Assembly (NCBI GenBank): GCA_041627895.1
Contig: JBFKQC010000022.1
Location: 1-50,596 of the forward strand
Direction of reading: 5' to 3'
DNA length: 50,596 bases
Origin: JBFKQC01 sp041627895
GTDB lineage: Bacteria > Pseudomonadota > Alphaproteobacteria > Rhodobacterales > Rhodobacteraceae
A program made the translations under genes and the position numbers. Below the pieces are notes generated by a model, which did not search any database, was not told the DNA's origin, and worked only from the letters and a program-made list of their open reading frames with translations. Of the stretch, positions 25,804-34,688 are shown piece by piece; position 1 is the first letter of the stretch, and each line of letters starts with the position of its first letter.

Positions 25804-26616
25804 TCAATGCACCGGCGAGGCGACGCTGTCGACCAGCGTGCGCCCGCCGTCGACGGTAAGGATTTGCCCGGTCATGAAACCCGAGCCTTCCGAGGCGAGG
25901 AACTGCGCCGCCTCGGCCACCTCGTTGGCGCTGGCGATCCGGCTCAGGGGCGTGTGGCTGATGATCTCGTCGCGGCAGGTCTCGTCGATCTTCAGCGAAT
26001 CCATCAGGCTGGCGCTCATCACGCTGCCGAAGGCGACGGAATTGACCCGGATGCGGTGCGGCGCCAGCGCCACCGCCATGGCGCGGGTCATCTGGTCGAG
26101 CGCGGCGCAACTGACCGAATAGGCCAGCAGATCGGGATGCGTGCGCCGCGCCGCGATCGAGCTGAGGTTGATGATCGAGCCGACATGCCCGGCCTCGCCG
26201 CCGTCTTCGGCCGCCTGCTTGATCATCCGCCGGGCGACGATCTGGGTCATCCGGAGGCTGGTCATCAGGTTCTGGTTCAAGAGCATCGTCACCGCGTCGT
26301 CGTCGGCGTTCAGCGGGTCGGATGCGGTCACCTGCCGGCTGGCGTTGACCAGGATGTCGACCCGGTCGAAGGCGTCGAGCGTGGCCGAAAGCAGGTTCGC
26401 AAGCGTCAGCTTCTCGCGCAGATCGCCGGTGAAGTAGCGCACGTTGGCGCCTTCCTTGTCGGCCTCTTCGCCCACTTCCTTGACCAGCCGCGCCTCGTCC
26501 ATGTCGGCAAACACGACGTTGGCGCCGTTGTTCGCGAAATGCCGCGCAATGGCGAGGCCCACGCCGTTGGCGGCGCCGGTGACGATGGCGGTCTTGCCCG
26601 CGATGGAGAAGGACAT
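25804..26616 (-). CDS. SDR-fold protein lacking the catalytic lysine
   Basis: A 270-residue short-chain dehydrogenase/reductase fold. The NAD(P)-binding TGAANGVG motif (13-20), an acidic residue after strand 2 (ADMD), Ser152/153 and the catalytic Tyr166 are visible. The YxxxK motif reads YSVSC: Cys170 (codon TGC at 26107-26109) replaces the Lys, and the NNAG motif is NASR. Classical SDR catalysis needs that Lys, so the enzyme is either inactive, a binding protein, or has a changed mechanism. It lies between an RsmC-like methyltransferase and hemF and is probably co-transcribed. The ATG at 26616 has GGAGCAC just upstream. Confidence 0.9.
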   Translation of the reverse strand: MSFSIAGKTAIVTGAANGVGLAIARHFANNGANVVFADMDEARLVKEVGEEADKEGANVRYFTGDLREKLTLANLLSATLDAFDRVDILVNASRQVTASDPLNADDDAVTMLLNQNLMTSLRMTQIVARRMIKQAAEDGGEAGHVGSIINLSSIAARRTHPDLLAYSVSCAALDQMTRAMAVALAPHRIRVNSVAFGSVMSASLMDSLKIDETCRDEIISHTPLSRIASANEVAEAAQFLASEGSGFMTGQILTVDGGRTLVDSVASPVH

Positions 26617-26657
26617 CGGTGAGTGCTCCTGATTCCCGGTGCGGAGGTTAGTCGGTT

Positions 26658-27647
26658 TCAGCGGCTGCCGCGACGGGGCTTCTTCGCAGCGAGGATCTTG
26701 TAGCGCGGATCGCCCGCGATCTCTTCGACCGCGGCAAACCGCGCGCGGGCCTCGGCCTCGTAGGGCAGGTGGCGGTTGGCCACAAGCCATAGCGTGCCGG
26801 CGGGTTTCAGCATCGCCGCCGCCGCCGCGATGAACCGCCGCCCAATGTCGGGCTCGGCCGCGCGGCCGGTGTGGAACGGCGGGTTGCTGACCACGGCGTC
26901 GAACGGCTCGGCGGGCCGGAACGCCGTGGCGTCGGCCCAGTGAAAATGCGCGCGCGGATCGGTGACGTTCGCGCGCGCGCAATCCAGCGCGGCGTGCTCG
27001 GCCTCGATCAGGTGCACCTCTTCGACGCCCTCGCGATCCAGCACGGCGCGCGCCAGCCAACCCCAGCCCGCGCCCAGGTCCGCGATCCGGCCCGGCAGCC
27101 TGGCGGGCAATGCGGCGGCAAGGGCCACCGATCCCGGATCCGGCGCGTCGGCCGAAAAGATGCCCGGCCGGGTCAGATAGCCGTCGGCGATGCGGCGCGG
27201 CGCGGCCTCTGCCGCCCAGTCGGCGAAATCGCCCCCCGTGACGGCAAAGAGCTTGCCGTGCCCGCGAGAGACCACCTCGCCCACCGCCCCGCGTCTGCGG
27301 ATGTCGCGCAGGATGCTCTCGATGCCGTCGGTCTTCTGCCCGTCGACGATCACCGGCCCGTCGGTCCGCGCCATGGCCTCGGCCAGAAGCGCGCGCGACT
27401 CCGCCTTGGACCGGGTCAGACAGACGATGGCCGCCGCATAGCGCCCCTCGGGCGCCACCCCGGCCGCCAGGCCCGCGGCCGCAAAGGCGTCGTGGTCCGG
27501 CCGGAAGCCCTGGATCACATGCACGCGGTCGGCGGGCAGCGCCGACAGATCCATCCCCGCGCGCGGCCGGAATACCGCGATGCGGCCCGTAACGGGCAGC
27601 GTCACGGCGCCGTCGGCCAGCGCGGTTGTCAGGCGGGGGGCAGACAT
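26658..27647 (-). CDS. RsmC/RlmG-like class I methyltransferase
   Basis: A 329-residue SAM-dependent methyltransferase. The C-terminal half carries the SAM motif (IADLGAGWGWLA near residue 190), the acidic LIEAE, and the N-P-P-F-H catalytic motif (VSNPPFH near residue 260), which marks rRNA guanine-N2 methyltransferases such as RsmC (16S G1207) and RlmG. The N-terminal half resembles the degenerate duplicate domain seen in those proteins. It begins 19 bp after clpS on the same strand. Which rRNA base it modifies is unknown. Confidence 0.85.
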   Translation of the reverse strand: MSAPRLTTALADGAVTLPVTGRIAVFRPRAGMDLSALPADRVHVIQGFRPDHDAFAAAGLAAGVAPEGRYAAAIVCLTRSKAESRALLAEAMARTDGPVIVDGQKTDGIESILRDIRRRGAVGEVVSRGHGKLFAVTGGDFADWAAEAAPRRIADGYLTRPGIFSADAPDPGSVALAAALPARLPGRIADLGAGWGWLARAVLDREGVEEVHLIEAEHAALDCARANVTDPRAHFHWADATAFRPAEPFDAVVSNPPFHTGRAAEPDIGRRFIAAAAAMLKPAGTLWLVANRHLPYEAEARARFAAVEEIAGDPRYKILAAKKPRRGSR

Positions 27648-27666
27648 CGGCCGGCGCCCGGGCGCC

Positions 27667-28008
27667 CTATTCCTTTTCCATCGTGCATTGCAGCGGATGC
27701 TGGTGGCGGCGGGCGAAATCCATCACCTGGCCCACCTTGGTCTCGGCGATCTCGAAGGCGAAGACGCCGACCACGGCGACGCCCTTCTTGTGCACCGTCA
27801 GCATCAGTTCGAACGCCTGCGCGTGGCTCATCCCGAAGAACCGCTCCAGCACGTGCACCACGAATTCCATCGGCGTGAAGTCGTCGTTCAGCAGCAGCAC
27901 CTTGTACAGCGGCGGACGCTTGGTCTTGGTGCGCGTCTGGACGGCCACGCCGGTTTCGCCGCCGTTTCCGCCGGTCTTGTCCGCCATCATGTGGGGCTCG
28001 GTCAGCAC
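27667..28008 (-). CDS. clpS: ClpS, N-end-rule adaptor of ClpAP
   Basis: ClpS binds N-degron residues and hands proteins to ClpAP for degradation. The core begins at PPLYKVLLLNDDFTPMEFVV, with the invariant N-D-D and the M-E-F-V pocket, and continues with HVLERFF and VHKKGVAVVGVF. The start is ambiguous: GTG at 28008 has GGAG nine bases upstream and gives 113 residues, whereas ATG at 27990 gives 107 residues with a poor RBS; I used the GTG. First gene of the clpS / methyltransferase / SDR / hemF run. Confidence 0.93.
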   Translation of the reverse strand: MLTEPHMMADKTGGNGGETGVAVQTRTKTKRPPLYKVLLLNDDFTPMEFVVHVLERFFGMSHAQAFELMLTVHKKGVAVVGVFAFEIAETKVGQVMDFARRHQHPLQCTMEKE

Positions 28009-28150
28009 GCCTCGAGACTCCGGGTTGCCCGCCAGGGGTGTCTGAGCGCAAATATATAGGCGCTCGGTCGCGGGTGAAAAGGGGCCGGGCGCAGCCGGTA
28101 GGGGATTCTCCCCGACCCGGGTTGCAGGTGGATTACCGGAAGGGTGCGGC

Positions 28151-28852
28151 ATGTCGGCACGGATCACGGCGGTCGGTTTCGACGCGGACGACACGCTTTG
28201 GCACAACGAACAGTTCTACCGCATCACGCAAGAGCGCTTCTGCGGCCTGCTGCGCGACTTCACCGAGCCCGATCGCCTGATGGAACGGCTGCTGGACGCC
28301 GAGCGCCGCAACGTCGGGCATTACGGATTCGGCATCAAGGGCTTCGTGCTGTCGATGATCGAGACCGCGATCGACGTCACCGAAGAGCGCGTGCCGGCGT
28401 CGGTGATTCGCGAACTGATCGAGGCCGGGCAGGAGATGCTGGGCCACCCGATCGAGCTGTTGCCCTATGCCCGCGAGGCGGTCGAGGCGATGGCGGGCCG
28501 GTACCGGGTGCTCTTGATCACCAAGGGCGACCTGCTGGACCAGGAGCGCAAGCTGGCGCAGTCCGGACTGGGCGACCTGTTCGACGGGGTCGAGATCGTG
28601 TCGCAGAAGACGGCGGCGGTCTATGCCGAGATATTCGCCCGCCACGCGCACGGGGCGGAACATGCGGTAATGGTCGGCAATTCGATGAAGTCCGACGTGG
28701 TGCCCGCGATCGAGGCCGGCGGCTGGGGGGTCTACGTGCCGCACGGGCTGGTCTGGGCGCTCGAGCACGAGGACCCGCCCGAGGACCACGCGCGCTATCG
28801 CGAGATCGCCGATCTGGGCGCGTTGCCGGCGCTGGTGGCCGGGCTCGGCTGA
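28151..28852 (+). CDS. HAD-family hydrolase
   Basis: A 233-residue phosphatase-like protein of the HAD superfamily. Motif I is DADDTLW (residues 11-17; nucleophile Asp11), with an aromatic-rich cap domain (about 20-90), motif II near LLITKGD, the Lys in VSQKT and motif III (VMVGNSMKSD, where the usual G-D-S is G-N-S). It resembles the YjjG/YigB type, which act on small phosphorylated metabolites, but the substrate is not evident. ATG 28151 has GGAAGGG upstream. It stands alone on the plus strand, divergent from clpS. Confidence 0.88.
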   Translation: MSARITAVGFDADDTLWHNEQFYRITQERFCGLLRDFTEPDRLMERLLDAERRNVGHYGFGIKGFVLSMIETAIDVTEERVPASVIRELIEAGQEMLGHPIELLPYAREAVEAMAGRYRVLLITKGDLLDQERKLAQSGLGDLFDGVEIVSQKTAAVYAEIFARHAHGAEHAVMVGNSMKSDVVPAIEAGGWGVYVPHGLVWALEHEDPPEDHARYREIADLGALPALVAGLG

Positions 28853-29089
28853 TCGCCGGCCATCCGCGCCGCGGTCGGCACCGGCGCCGCCGCCACATTC
28901 CCGCCACAATGAAAGATGTTGGGGGTCGGCGCCCGGGGGTTCGCAATATCTTGGTAACAGCGTGAGAAACTTTCTGAAACCCATTGAAAATAAGCTGTTT
29001 TCCGATCGGACTTGCTGTGTTAGCGTGGCGCAGAACGGACATTCGGGCGACAAAGACCCGAGGCCACGAGGCAGAGTAGGATATTCGGC

Positions 29090-30589
29090 GTGCGCAGGCG
29101 TCTGGGGCAGTTGGCCCGGTTCGGGTTGTTTTCGGTTTTTCTTTGCGTGCTTACCGTGGGCCAGGCCGCAGCGGCACCCTATGCCGCCATGGTGATGGAC
29201 GTCCGCACCGGCGAGGTGCTGCACGCCCGCAATGCCGATACCCGCCTGCATCCCGCCTCGCTGACCAAGATGATGACGCTCTACATCGTGTTCGAGGCGG
29301 TCGAGCGCGGCGAGATCGGGCTCGACACGATGGTGACGATCTCGCCCAAGGCCGCGGCCGAGCCGCCCTCGAAACTGGGTCTGAAACCGGGGCAGAGGAT
29401 CAAGCTGCGCTTTCTGATCCGGGCCGCGGCGGTGAAATCCGCCAACGACGCCGCGACCGCGCTGGCCGAGGCGATATCGGGCAGCGAGGCGGCGTTTGCC
29501 CGCAGGATGAACCGCACCGCCAAGGCGCTGGGGATGTCGCGGTCGACCTTCAAGAACGCGCACGGCCTGACCGAGACGGGGCACCTCTCGACCGCCCGCG
29601 ACATGACGATCCTGGGGCGGCACCTGTTCTACGACCACCCGGAATACTACAACCTGTTCTCGCGGCGCTCGACCAGCGCAGGGATGCGCGACGTGGCCAA
29701 CACCAACCGCAAGTTCCTGGACGGCTACGCCGGCGCAGACGGCATCAAGACCGGCTATACCCGCGCTGCCGGGTTCAACCTGGTGGCCTCGGCCGAGCGC
29801 GGCAGCGAACGGATCATCACCACGGTGTTCGGCGGGCGCTCGTCGGCGCAGCGCAACGCGACGGTGGCGGAGCTGATGGACATGGGCTTTCGCCGGGCGC
29901 CGAGCCACGCGGCGGTGCGCCTGCCGGACAAGCCGCATTACCAGCCGGACCACGGCGCCGCCGGCAAGACGATCCGCGTGGTGCGCGCCGTCTCGCGCAG
30001 CCCCCTGCCGGTGCCGCGGCCGGGACCGGCGCCCGAGGCCCCGCCCGAGGAAATGCTGGTCGCCATGGCCGAGACGATCGAGCAGGCGGTGACCGCGGTG
30101 CAGATCGGCCCGCGCCCGCTGCCCAAGCCGCAAGAGGCGGACGCGGCGGCAGACGCGGAGGCAGTTGCGGATGCGGACGAAGCGGTCGTCGTGCCGCTGC
30201 CCAAGCCCGAGCCGCCGCAGGTGGCGGCGGCCGAACCCGCTCCGGCCCCCGAGGTCACGCCGGTGCCCACGCCGCGCCCGGTCCAGCGCGACACCGCGGC
30301 GCTGCAATACGAACCCGAACGCATCGTCGTGACGCGGGTCTCGACGTCCGGCGGCCGGCACTGGGGCATCAATGTCGGACGCTTCGCCTCGCGCTACCAG
30401 GCAGAGCGCGTGCTGCTGAAAACCGCGCTGGCGGAACTCGGCACGCTGGATTCGGCGCTGCGCAAGGTCGCGAGCAGCCCGCAGGGGCATGATGCCAACT
30501 TCGTCGGGATGACCCGCGAGGCCGCGGAACTGGCCTGCCGCCGCCTGGTGGCGCGCCAGATCGAGTGCACGACCCTCGGTCCGACCTGA
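29090..30589 (+). CDS. D-alanyl-D-alanine carboxypeptidase with SPOR domain
   Basis: A 499-residue exported penicillin-binding protein. A signal peptide (residues 1-28, ending QAAAA) precedes a DacC/DacD-type domain with the motifs SLTK (57-60), SAN (117-119) and KTG (220-222). It trims the terminal D-Ala from peptidoglycan. A Pro/Ala-rich linker (about 300-420) with acidic AD repeats leads to a C-terminal SPOR domain (about 420-499), which binds denuded glycan strands and directs proteins to the division septum. The start is GTG at 29090. The 237-bp upstream region is AT-rich compared with the rest of the window and probably holds its promoter. Confidence 0.92.
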   Translation: MRRRLGQLARFGLFSVFLCVLTVGQAAAAPYAAMVMDVRTGEVLHARNADTRLHPASLTKMMTLYIVFEAVERGEIGLDTMVTISPKAAAEPPSKLGLKPGQRIKLRFLIRAAAVKSANDAATALAEAISGSEAAFARRMNRTAKALGMSRSTFKNAHGLTETGHLSTARDMTILGRHLFYDHPEYYNLFSRRSTSAGMRDVANTNRKFLDGYAGADGIKTGYTRAAGFNLVASAERGSERIITTVFGGRSSAQRNATVAELMDMGFRRAPSHAAVRLPDKPHYQPDHGAAGKTIRVVRAVSRSPLPVPRPGPAPEAPPEEMLVAMAETIEQAVTAVQIGPRPLPKPQEADAAADAEAVADADEAVVVPLPKPEPPQVAAAEPAPAPEVTPVPTPRPVQRDTAALQYEPERIVVTRVSTSGGRHWGINVGRFASRYQAERVLLKTALAELGTLDSALRKVASSPQGHDANFVGMTREAAELACRRLVARQIECTTLGPT

Positions 30590-30610
30590 ACGCGGCGGAA
30601 TTCGGCGCAA

Positions 30611-30671
30611 GGCCCGCGGGCCCTACCTTTGTCACGGGTTCCTGCCGCCGGTATCGTCGGGGCGCCGCCCC
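30611..30671. terminator. Hairpins between convergent dacC-type and yejF genes
   Basis: Two short GC-rich hairpins, GGCCC-GC-GGGCC at 30611 and GGGGC-GCC-GCCCC at 30659, occupy the gap between the two converging genes. They are plausible terminators for either side; neither has a T tract. Confidence 0.35.
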
Positions 30672-30677
30672 CCGGGG

Positions 30678-32396
30678 TCAGGCCACCGACCGGCCCGTGC
30701 CGTGCATGTCAAACGCCGCCGCCATCAGCTCTTTGGTATAGTCCGACTGCGGATTGTCGAACACGTCGGCCACGTCGCCCGCCTCGACGATGTCGCCGCG
30801 GCGCATCACGATCACCTTGTGGGCAAGCGCGCGCACGACCTTCAGGTCGTGGCTGATGAACAGATAGGCCAGACCGTGCGTCTTCTGCAGCCGGCGCAGC
30901 AGTTCGACGATCTGCACCTGCACCGTCATGTCCAGCGCCGAGGTCGGCTCGTCCAGTACCAGAAGCCGCGGCCGCAGGATCATCGCGCGGGCAATGGCGA
31001 CGCGCTGGCGCTGGCCGCCGGAAAACTCGTGCGGATAGCGGTGCATGGTCAGCGGATCCAGCCCGACCTCGGCCATGATCTCGGCCACCAGTTCGCGTTT
31101 CGAGCGGGTCGAATCGACCTTATGCACGCCCAGCCCCTCGGCGATGATCTCTTCGACGGTCATCCGCGGGCTGAGCGAACCGTAGGGGTCCTGGAACACG
31201 ATCTGCATGTCGCGCCGCAACGCGCGCAACTGGCGCCGCTGCGTCCGGCCCCCGCGCCCGGACCAGGGCAACAGCCGCCAAAGCCGCCGGTGGCGCGCGG
31301 TCAGCAGCGCCGCCTCTTCGCGGGCCTGCCGGTCGCGTTCCTCTTCGGTCAGCGACGACGACAGGTCGTTGCCCATGAAGACGATGCGCCCTTCGGAGCG
31401 GATCAGCCGCATGATCGCCAGCGCCAGCGTGGTCTTGCCGGACCCGGATTCGCCGACGATCCCCAGCGTCTCGCCCGCGCGCACGCTCAGCGTCGCGGAA
31501 TTCACCGCCTTGATGTGGCCGACCACCCGCCGCAACAGCCCCTTGGTGATCGGGAACCAGATGCGCAGGTTCCGTGTGCGCGCGATCTCTTCGGCATCCT
31601 CGGGCACCGGGTCGGGCCGGCCCACCGCCTCGGCGCTCAGCAGCTTTCTCGTGTAGGCGTGCTGCGGGTTGGCGAAGATCTCTTCGGTCCGGCCCTGTTC
31701 CACGATCGCGCCGTCCTGCATGACGCAGACCCGGTCGGCGATCTTGCGCACGATGCCGAGGTCGTGGGTGATGAACAGCAGGCTCATGTCCTCGGTCTGC
31801 TTCAGCTCGTACAGAAGTTCGAGAATCTGCGCCTGGATCGTCACGTCCAGCGCCGTCGTCGGCTCGTCGGCGATCAGCAGATCGGGCCCGTTCGCCAGCG
31901 CCATCGCGATCATCACCCGCTGGCGCTGCCCGCCCGACAGCTGGTGCGGATAGGACTTCAGCCGGGTCTCGGGGTCCTGGATTCCGACCTTGGTCAGCAG
32001 TTCGACAATCCGCGCCCGCGCCGGATCGCCGGTCAGCCCCTGGTGCAGGGCGAGCGATTCCATGATCTGCTTTTCCAGCGTGTGCAGCGGGTTGAGCGAG
32101 GTCATCGGCTCCTGAAAGATAAAGCTGATGTCGTTGCCGCGCACCGCCCGCAGCCGTTCCTCTGCGGCGCCGACCATCTCTTCGCCCTGATAGGTGATCG
32201 AGCCGCCGATCGTGGCGCTGTCCGGCAGCAGCGACACGGTCGACAGCGCCGTGACCGACTTGCCCGACCCGCTTTCGCCCACCAGCGCCACGGTCTCGCC
32301 GCGGCCGACCTGGAACGATACGCCGTTGACCGCGCGGATCGTCTTGCCGTCCTGCCGGAAGCTGACCGACAGGTCGCGGACCTCGAGCATGTTCAT
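30678..32396 (-). CDS. yejF: Peptide ABC importer, fused double ATPase YejF
   Basis: A 572-residue protein with two Opp/Dpp-type ATPase domains. NBD1 has GESGSGKS near residue 40, LSGGQRQRV and IADEPTTALD; NBD2 has GESGSGKT near 330, FSGGQRQRVAIARA and LDEPTSALD. It energises the YejBE permease for import of peptides. NBD2 carries an extra basic and Trp-containing stretch (RHRRLWRLLPWSGRGGRTQR) between Walker A and the Q-loop that I do not expect in YejF. The ATG overlaps the yejE stop by 4 bp. Last gene of yejABEF. Confidence 0.93.
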   Translation of the reverse strand: MNMLEVRDLSVSFRQDGKTIRAVNGVSFQVGRGETVALVGESGSGKSVTALSTVSLLPDSATIGGSITYQGEEMVGAAEERLRAVRGNDISFIFQEPMTSLNPLHTLEKQIMESLALHQGLTGDPARARIVELLTKVGIQDPETRLKSYPHQLSGGQRQRVMIAMALANGPDLLIADEPTTALDVTIQAQILELLYELKQTEDMSLLFITHDLGIVRKIADRVCVMQDGAIVEQGRTEEIFANPQHAYTRKLLSAEAVGRPDPVPEDAEEIARTRNLRIWFPITKGLLRRVVGHIKAVNSATLSVRAGETLGIVGESGSGKTTLALAIMRLIRSEGRIVFMGNDLSSSLTEEERDRQAREEAALLTARHRRLWRLLPWSGRGGRTQRRQLRALRRDMQIVFQDPYGSLSPRMTVEEIIAEGLGVHKVDSTRSKRELVAEIMAEVGLDPLTMHRYPHEFSGGQRQRVAIARAMILRPRLLVLDEPTSALDMTVQVQIVELLRRLQKTHGLAYLFISHDLKVVRALAHKVIVMRRGDIVEAGDVADVFDNPQSDYTKELMAAAFDMHGTGRSVA

Positions 32397-33592
32397 TGGA
32401 ACGTCTTTCGCGGGTCGAAGGCGTCGCGGATGCCCTCGAAGATGAAGATCAGCAGGCTGAGCATGATCGCGAAGGTGAAGAACGCGGTAAAGCCGAGCCA
32501 CGGCGCCTGCAGGTTCTGCTTGGCCTGCAGCGTCAGCTCGCCCAGCGACGGCGACGAGGACGGCAGGCCGAAGCCCAGGAAATCCAGGCTCGCCAGCGTG
32601 CCGATCGTCGCGGTGATGATGAAGGGCAGCATGGTCAGCGTCGCCACCATGGCGTTGGGCAGCATGTGGCGGAACATGATCGTCCAGTTCGAGACGCCCA
32701 GCGCCTTGGCCGCGCGGACGTATTCGAAATTGCGCGCCCGCAGGAATTCGGCCCGCACCACGCCCACCAGCGCCGGCCAGCCGAACAGCGCGGTCAGGAA
32801 AACCAGCAGCCAGAACGACCGGCCGAGGATCGCGAACATGATGATGATGATGTAGAGGCTGGGCGAGGACGACCAGATCTCGATGATCCGCTGGAAGATC
32901 AGGTCGGTCCAGCCGCCGAAATAGCCCTGCACCGCGCCGGCGATGATGCCGATCGCGCTGGCGATCGAGGTGACGATGATGGTGAACAGGATCGACAGCC
33001 GGAAGCCGTAGATCACCCTGGCCACCACGTCGCGGCTGGTGTCGTCGGTGCCCAGCCAGTTCTGCGACGTCGGCGGCCCCGGCGCAACGCCGCCGGTATC
33101 GACGATGGTGTCAAAGCTATAGGGAATCAGCGGCCAGAGGATCCAGCCCTTCTCGATCGCCGCACCCGCCACCTCGCCATCGGCGGCATCGGCGATCACG
33201 CCGCCCGGGTCGTCGAAGCAATCCTCCAGCCCGCCCGAGACGATCAGGCACTGCACCTCGATATCGCCATAGACCGCCTCGGTCTGGAAATCGCCGCCGA
33301 ACTCGGTTTCCGGGTAGAAGCTGAAGATCGGCATGTACCAGGCGCCGCGATAGCTGACCAGGATCGGCTTGTCGTTGGCGATGAACTCGGCGAACAGCGT
33401 CAGCCCGAACAGCACGGCGAAGATGATCGCCGACCAGTAGGCGCGGCGGTTGCGCTTGAAGTTGCGCCAGCGGCGCTTGTTCAGGGGCGACAGCTCCCAC
33501 CGGCCCTTTTCCGGCGGCAGTTGCACGGCCGGCGTCTCGGGCGCAGGCGCGGCCGGTTCGGGCAGGGTGACGGGCTGGTCGGTCACGGCCAT
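32393..33592 (-). CDS. yejE: Peptide ABC importer permease YejE
   Basis: A 399-residue inner-membrane permease of the DppC class. The N-terminal LNKRRWRNFKRNRRAYWS precedes the first helix; a periplasmic segment (about residues 75-165) contains FYPETEFGGDFQTEA and a longer, Cys-containing acidic insert (ECFDDPGG-like) than in the E. coli protein. The C-terminal half has about five helices and the EAA loop (EYVRAAKALGVSNWTIMFRHMLPN, partly). It starts directly after the yejB stop codon. Confidence 0.93.
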   Translation of the reverse strand: MAVTDQPVTLPEPAAPAPETPAVQLPPEKGRWELSPLNKRRWRNFKRNRRAYWSAIIFAVLFGLTLFAEFIANDKPILVSYRGAWYMPIFSFYPETEFGGDFQTEAVYGDIEVQCLIVSGGLEDCFDDPGGVIADAADGEVAGAAIEKGWILWPLIPYSFDTIVDTGGVAPGPPTSQNWLGTDDTSRDVVARVIYGFRLSILFTIIVTSIASAIGIIAGAVQGYFGGWTDLIFQRIIEIWSSSPSLYIIIIMFAILGRSFWLLVFLTALFGWPALVGVVRAEFLRARNFEYVRAAKALGVSNWTIMFRHMLPNAMVATLTMLPFIITATIGTLASLDFLGFGLPSSSPSLGELTLQAKQNLQAPWLGFTAFFTFAIMLSLLIFIFEGIRDAFDPRKTFQ

Positions 33593-34675
33593 CTAGCCCT
33601 CCCGCGTCTCGAAATCGATCCGCGGATCGACGAAGACGTACATCAGGTCGCTGAGGATCCCCACCACCAGCCCGATCAGCCCGAAGAAGAACAGCGTGCC
33701 GAAGATCACCGGGTAATCCCGCGCCACCGCCGCCTCGAACCCGAGCCGCCCCAGCCCGTCCAGCGAGAAGATCGTCTCGATGATGATCGAGCCGCCGAAG
33801 AACACGCCGATGAAAAGACCGGGAAAGCCGGCGATCACGATCAGCATCGCGTTGCGGAACACGTGGCCGTAAAGCACGCGGCGCTCGCTCAGCCCCTTCG
33901 CCTTTGCGGTGATCACGTACTGCTTCTTGATCTCGTCGAGAAAGCTGTTCTTGGTCAGAAGCGTCAGCGTGGCGAAGGCCGAGATGGTCGAGGCCAGGAC
34001 CGGCAGCGCGATGTGCCAGAAGTAATCCACGACCTTCATCACCAGCGACAGCTCCTCCCAGTTGTCCGATGTCAGGCCGCGCAGCGGAAACCACTTGAAA
34101 TAGGACCCGCCGGCGAAGACCACCAGCAGCAGGATCGCGAACAGAAAGCCCGGGATCGCGTAGCCGACGATGATCGCGCTGGACGTCCAGGTATCGAACG
34201 GCGTGCCGTCCCTGACCGCCTTCCTGACGCCAAGCGGGATCGAGACCATGTAGGCGATCAGCGTCGACCAGAGCCCGAGCGTGATCGAGACCGGCATCTT
34301 TTCCAGCACCAGGTCGATCACCCCGATCGAGCGGAAATAGCTTTCGCCGAAATCGAAGCGCACGTAATCCCACATCATCATCAGGAACCGCTGCAGCGGC
34401 GGCTTGTCGAAGCCGAACTCGCGTTCCAGCTCCTCGATGAAGTCGGGTGGCAGCCCGCGCGCGCCGACATAGCCGGTTTCCTCCTGGAATGACGATTCGG
34501 CTTCGCCGCCGGCGCCCGAGATCGTCTGGAACACGTCGCCCTCGCCTTCGAGCTGGGCGATGATCTGCTCGATCGGGCCGCCGGGGACGAATTGCGTCAG
34601 CGTGAAGTTGACCACCATGATCCCGAACAGGGTCGGGATCACCAGAAGCAGCCGGCGGAGTATATAGGCGCCCAT
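33593..34675 (-). CDS. yejB: Peptide ABC importer permease YejB
   Basis: A 360-residue permease of the DppB class. It begins MGAYILRRLLLVIPTLFGIMV, the standard first helix of this family, and includes the insert after helix 1 that marks YejB, an N-terminal-half GLWSTLIAYMVSIPLG segment and the EAA-like loop near KAKGLSERRVLYGHVFRNAML. It pairs with YejE and starts 13 bp after yejA. Confidence 0.94.
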   Translation of the reverse strand: MGAYILRRLLLVIPTLFGIMVVNFTLTQFVPGGPIEQIIAQLEGEGDVFQTISGAGGEAESSFQEETGYVGARGLPPDFIEELEREFGFDKPPLQRFLMMMWDYVRFDFGESYFRSIGVIDLVLEKMPVSITLGLWSTLIAYMVSIPLGVRKAVRDGTPFDTWTSSAIIVGYAIPGFLFAILLLVVFAGGSYFKWFPLRGLTSDNWEELSLVMKVVDYFWHIALPVLASTISAFATLTLLTKNSFLDEIKKQYVITAKAKGLSERRVLYGHVFRNAMLIVIAGFPGLFIGVFFGGSIIIETIFSLDGLGRLGFEAAVARDYPVIFGTLFFFGLIGLVVGILSDLMYVFVDPRIDFETREG

Positions 34676-34688
34676 ACCGCGCGACCCC

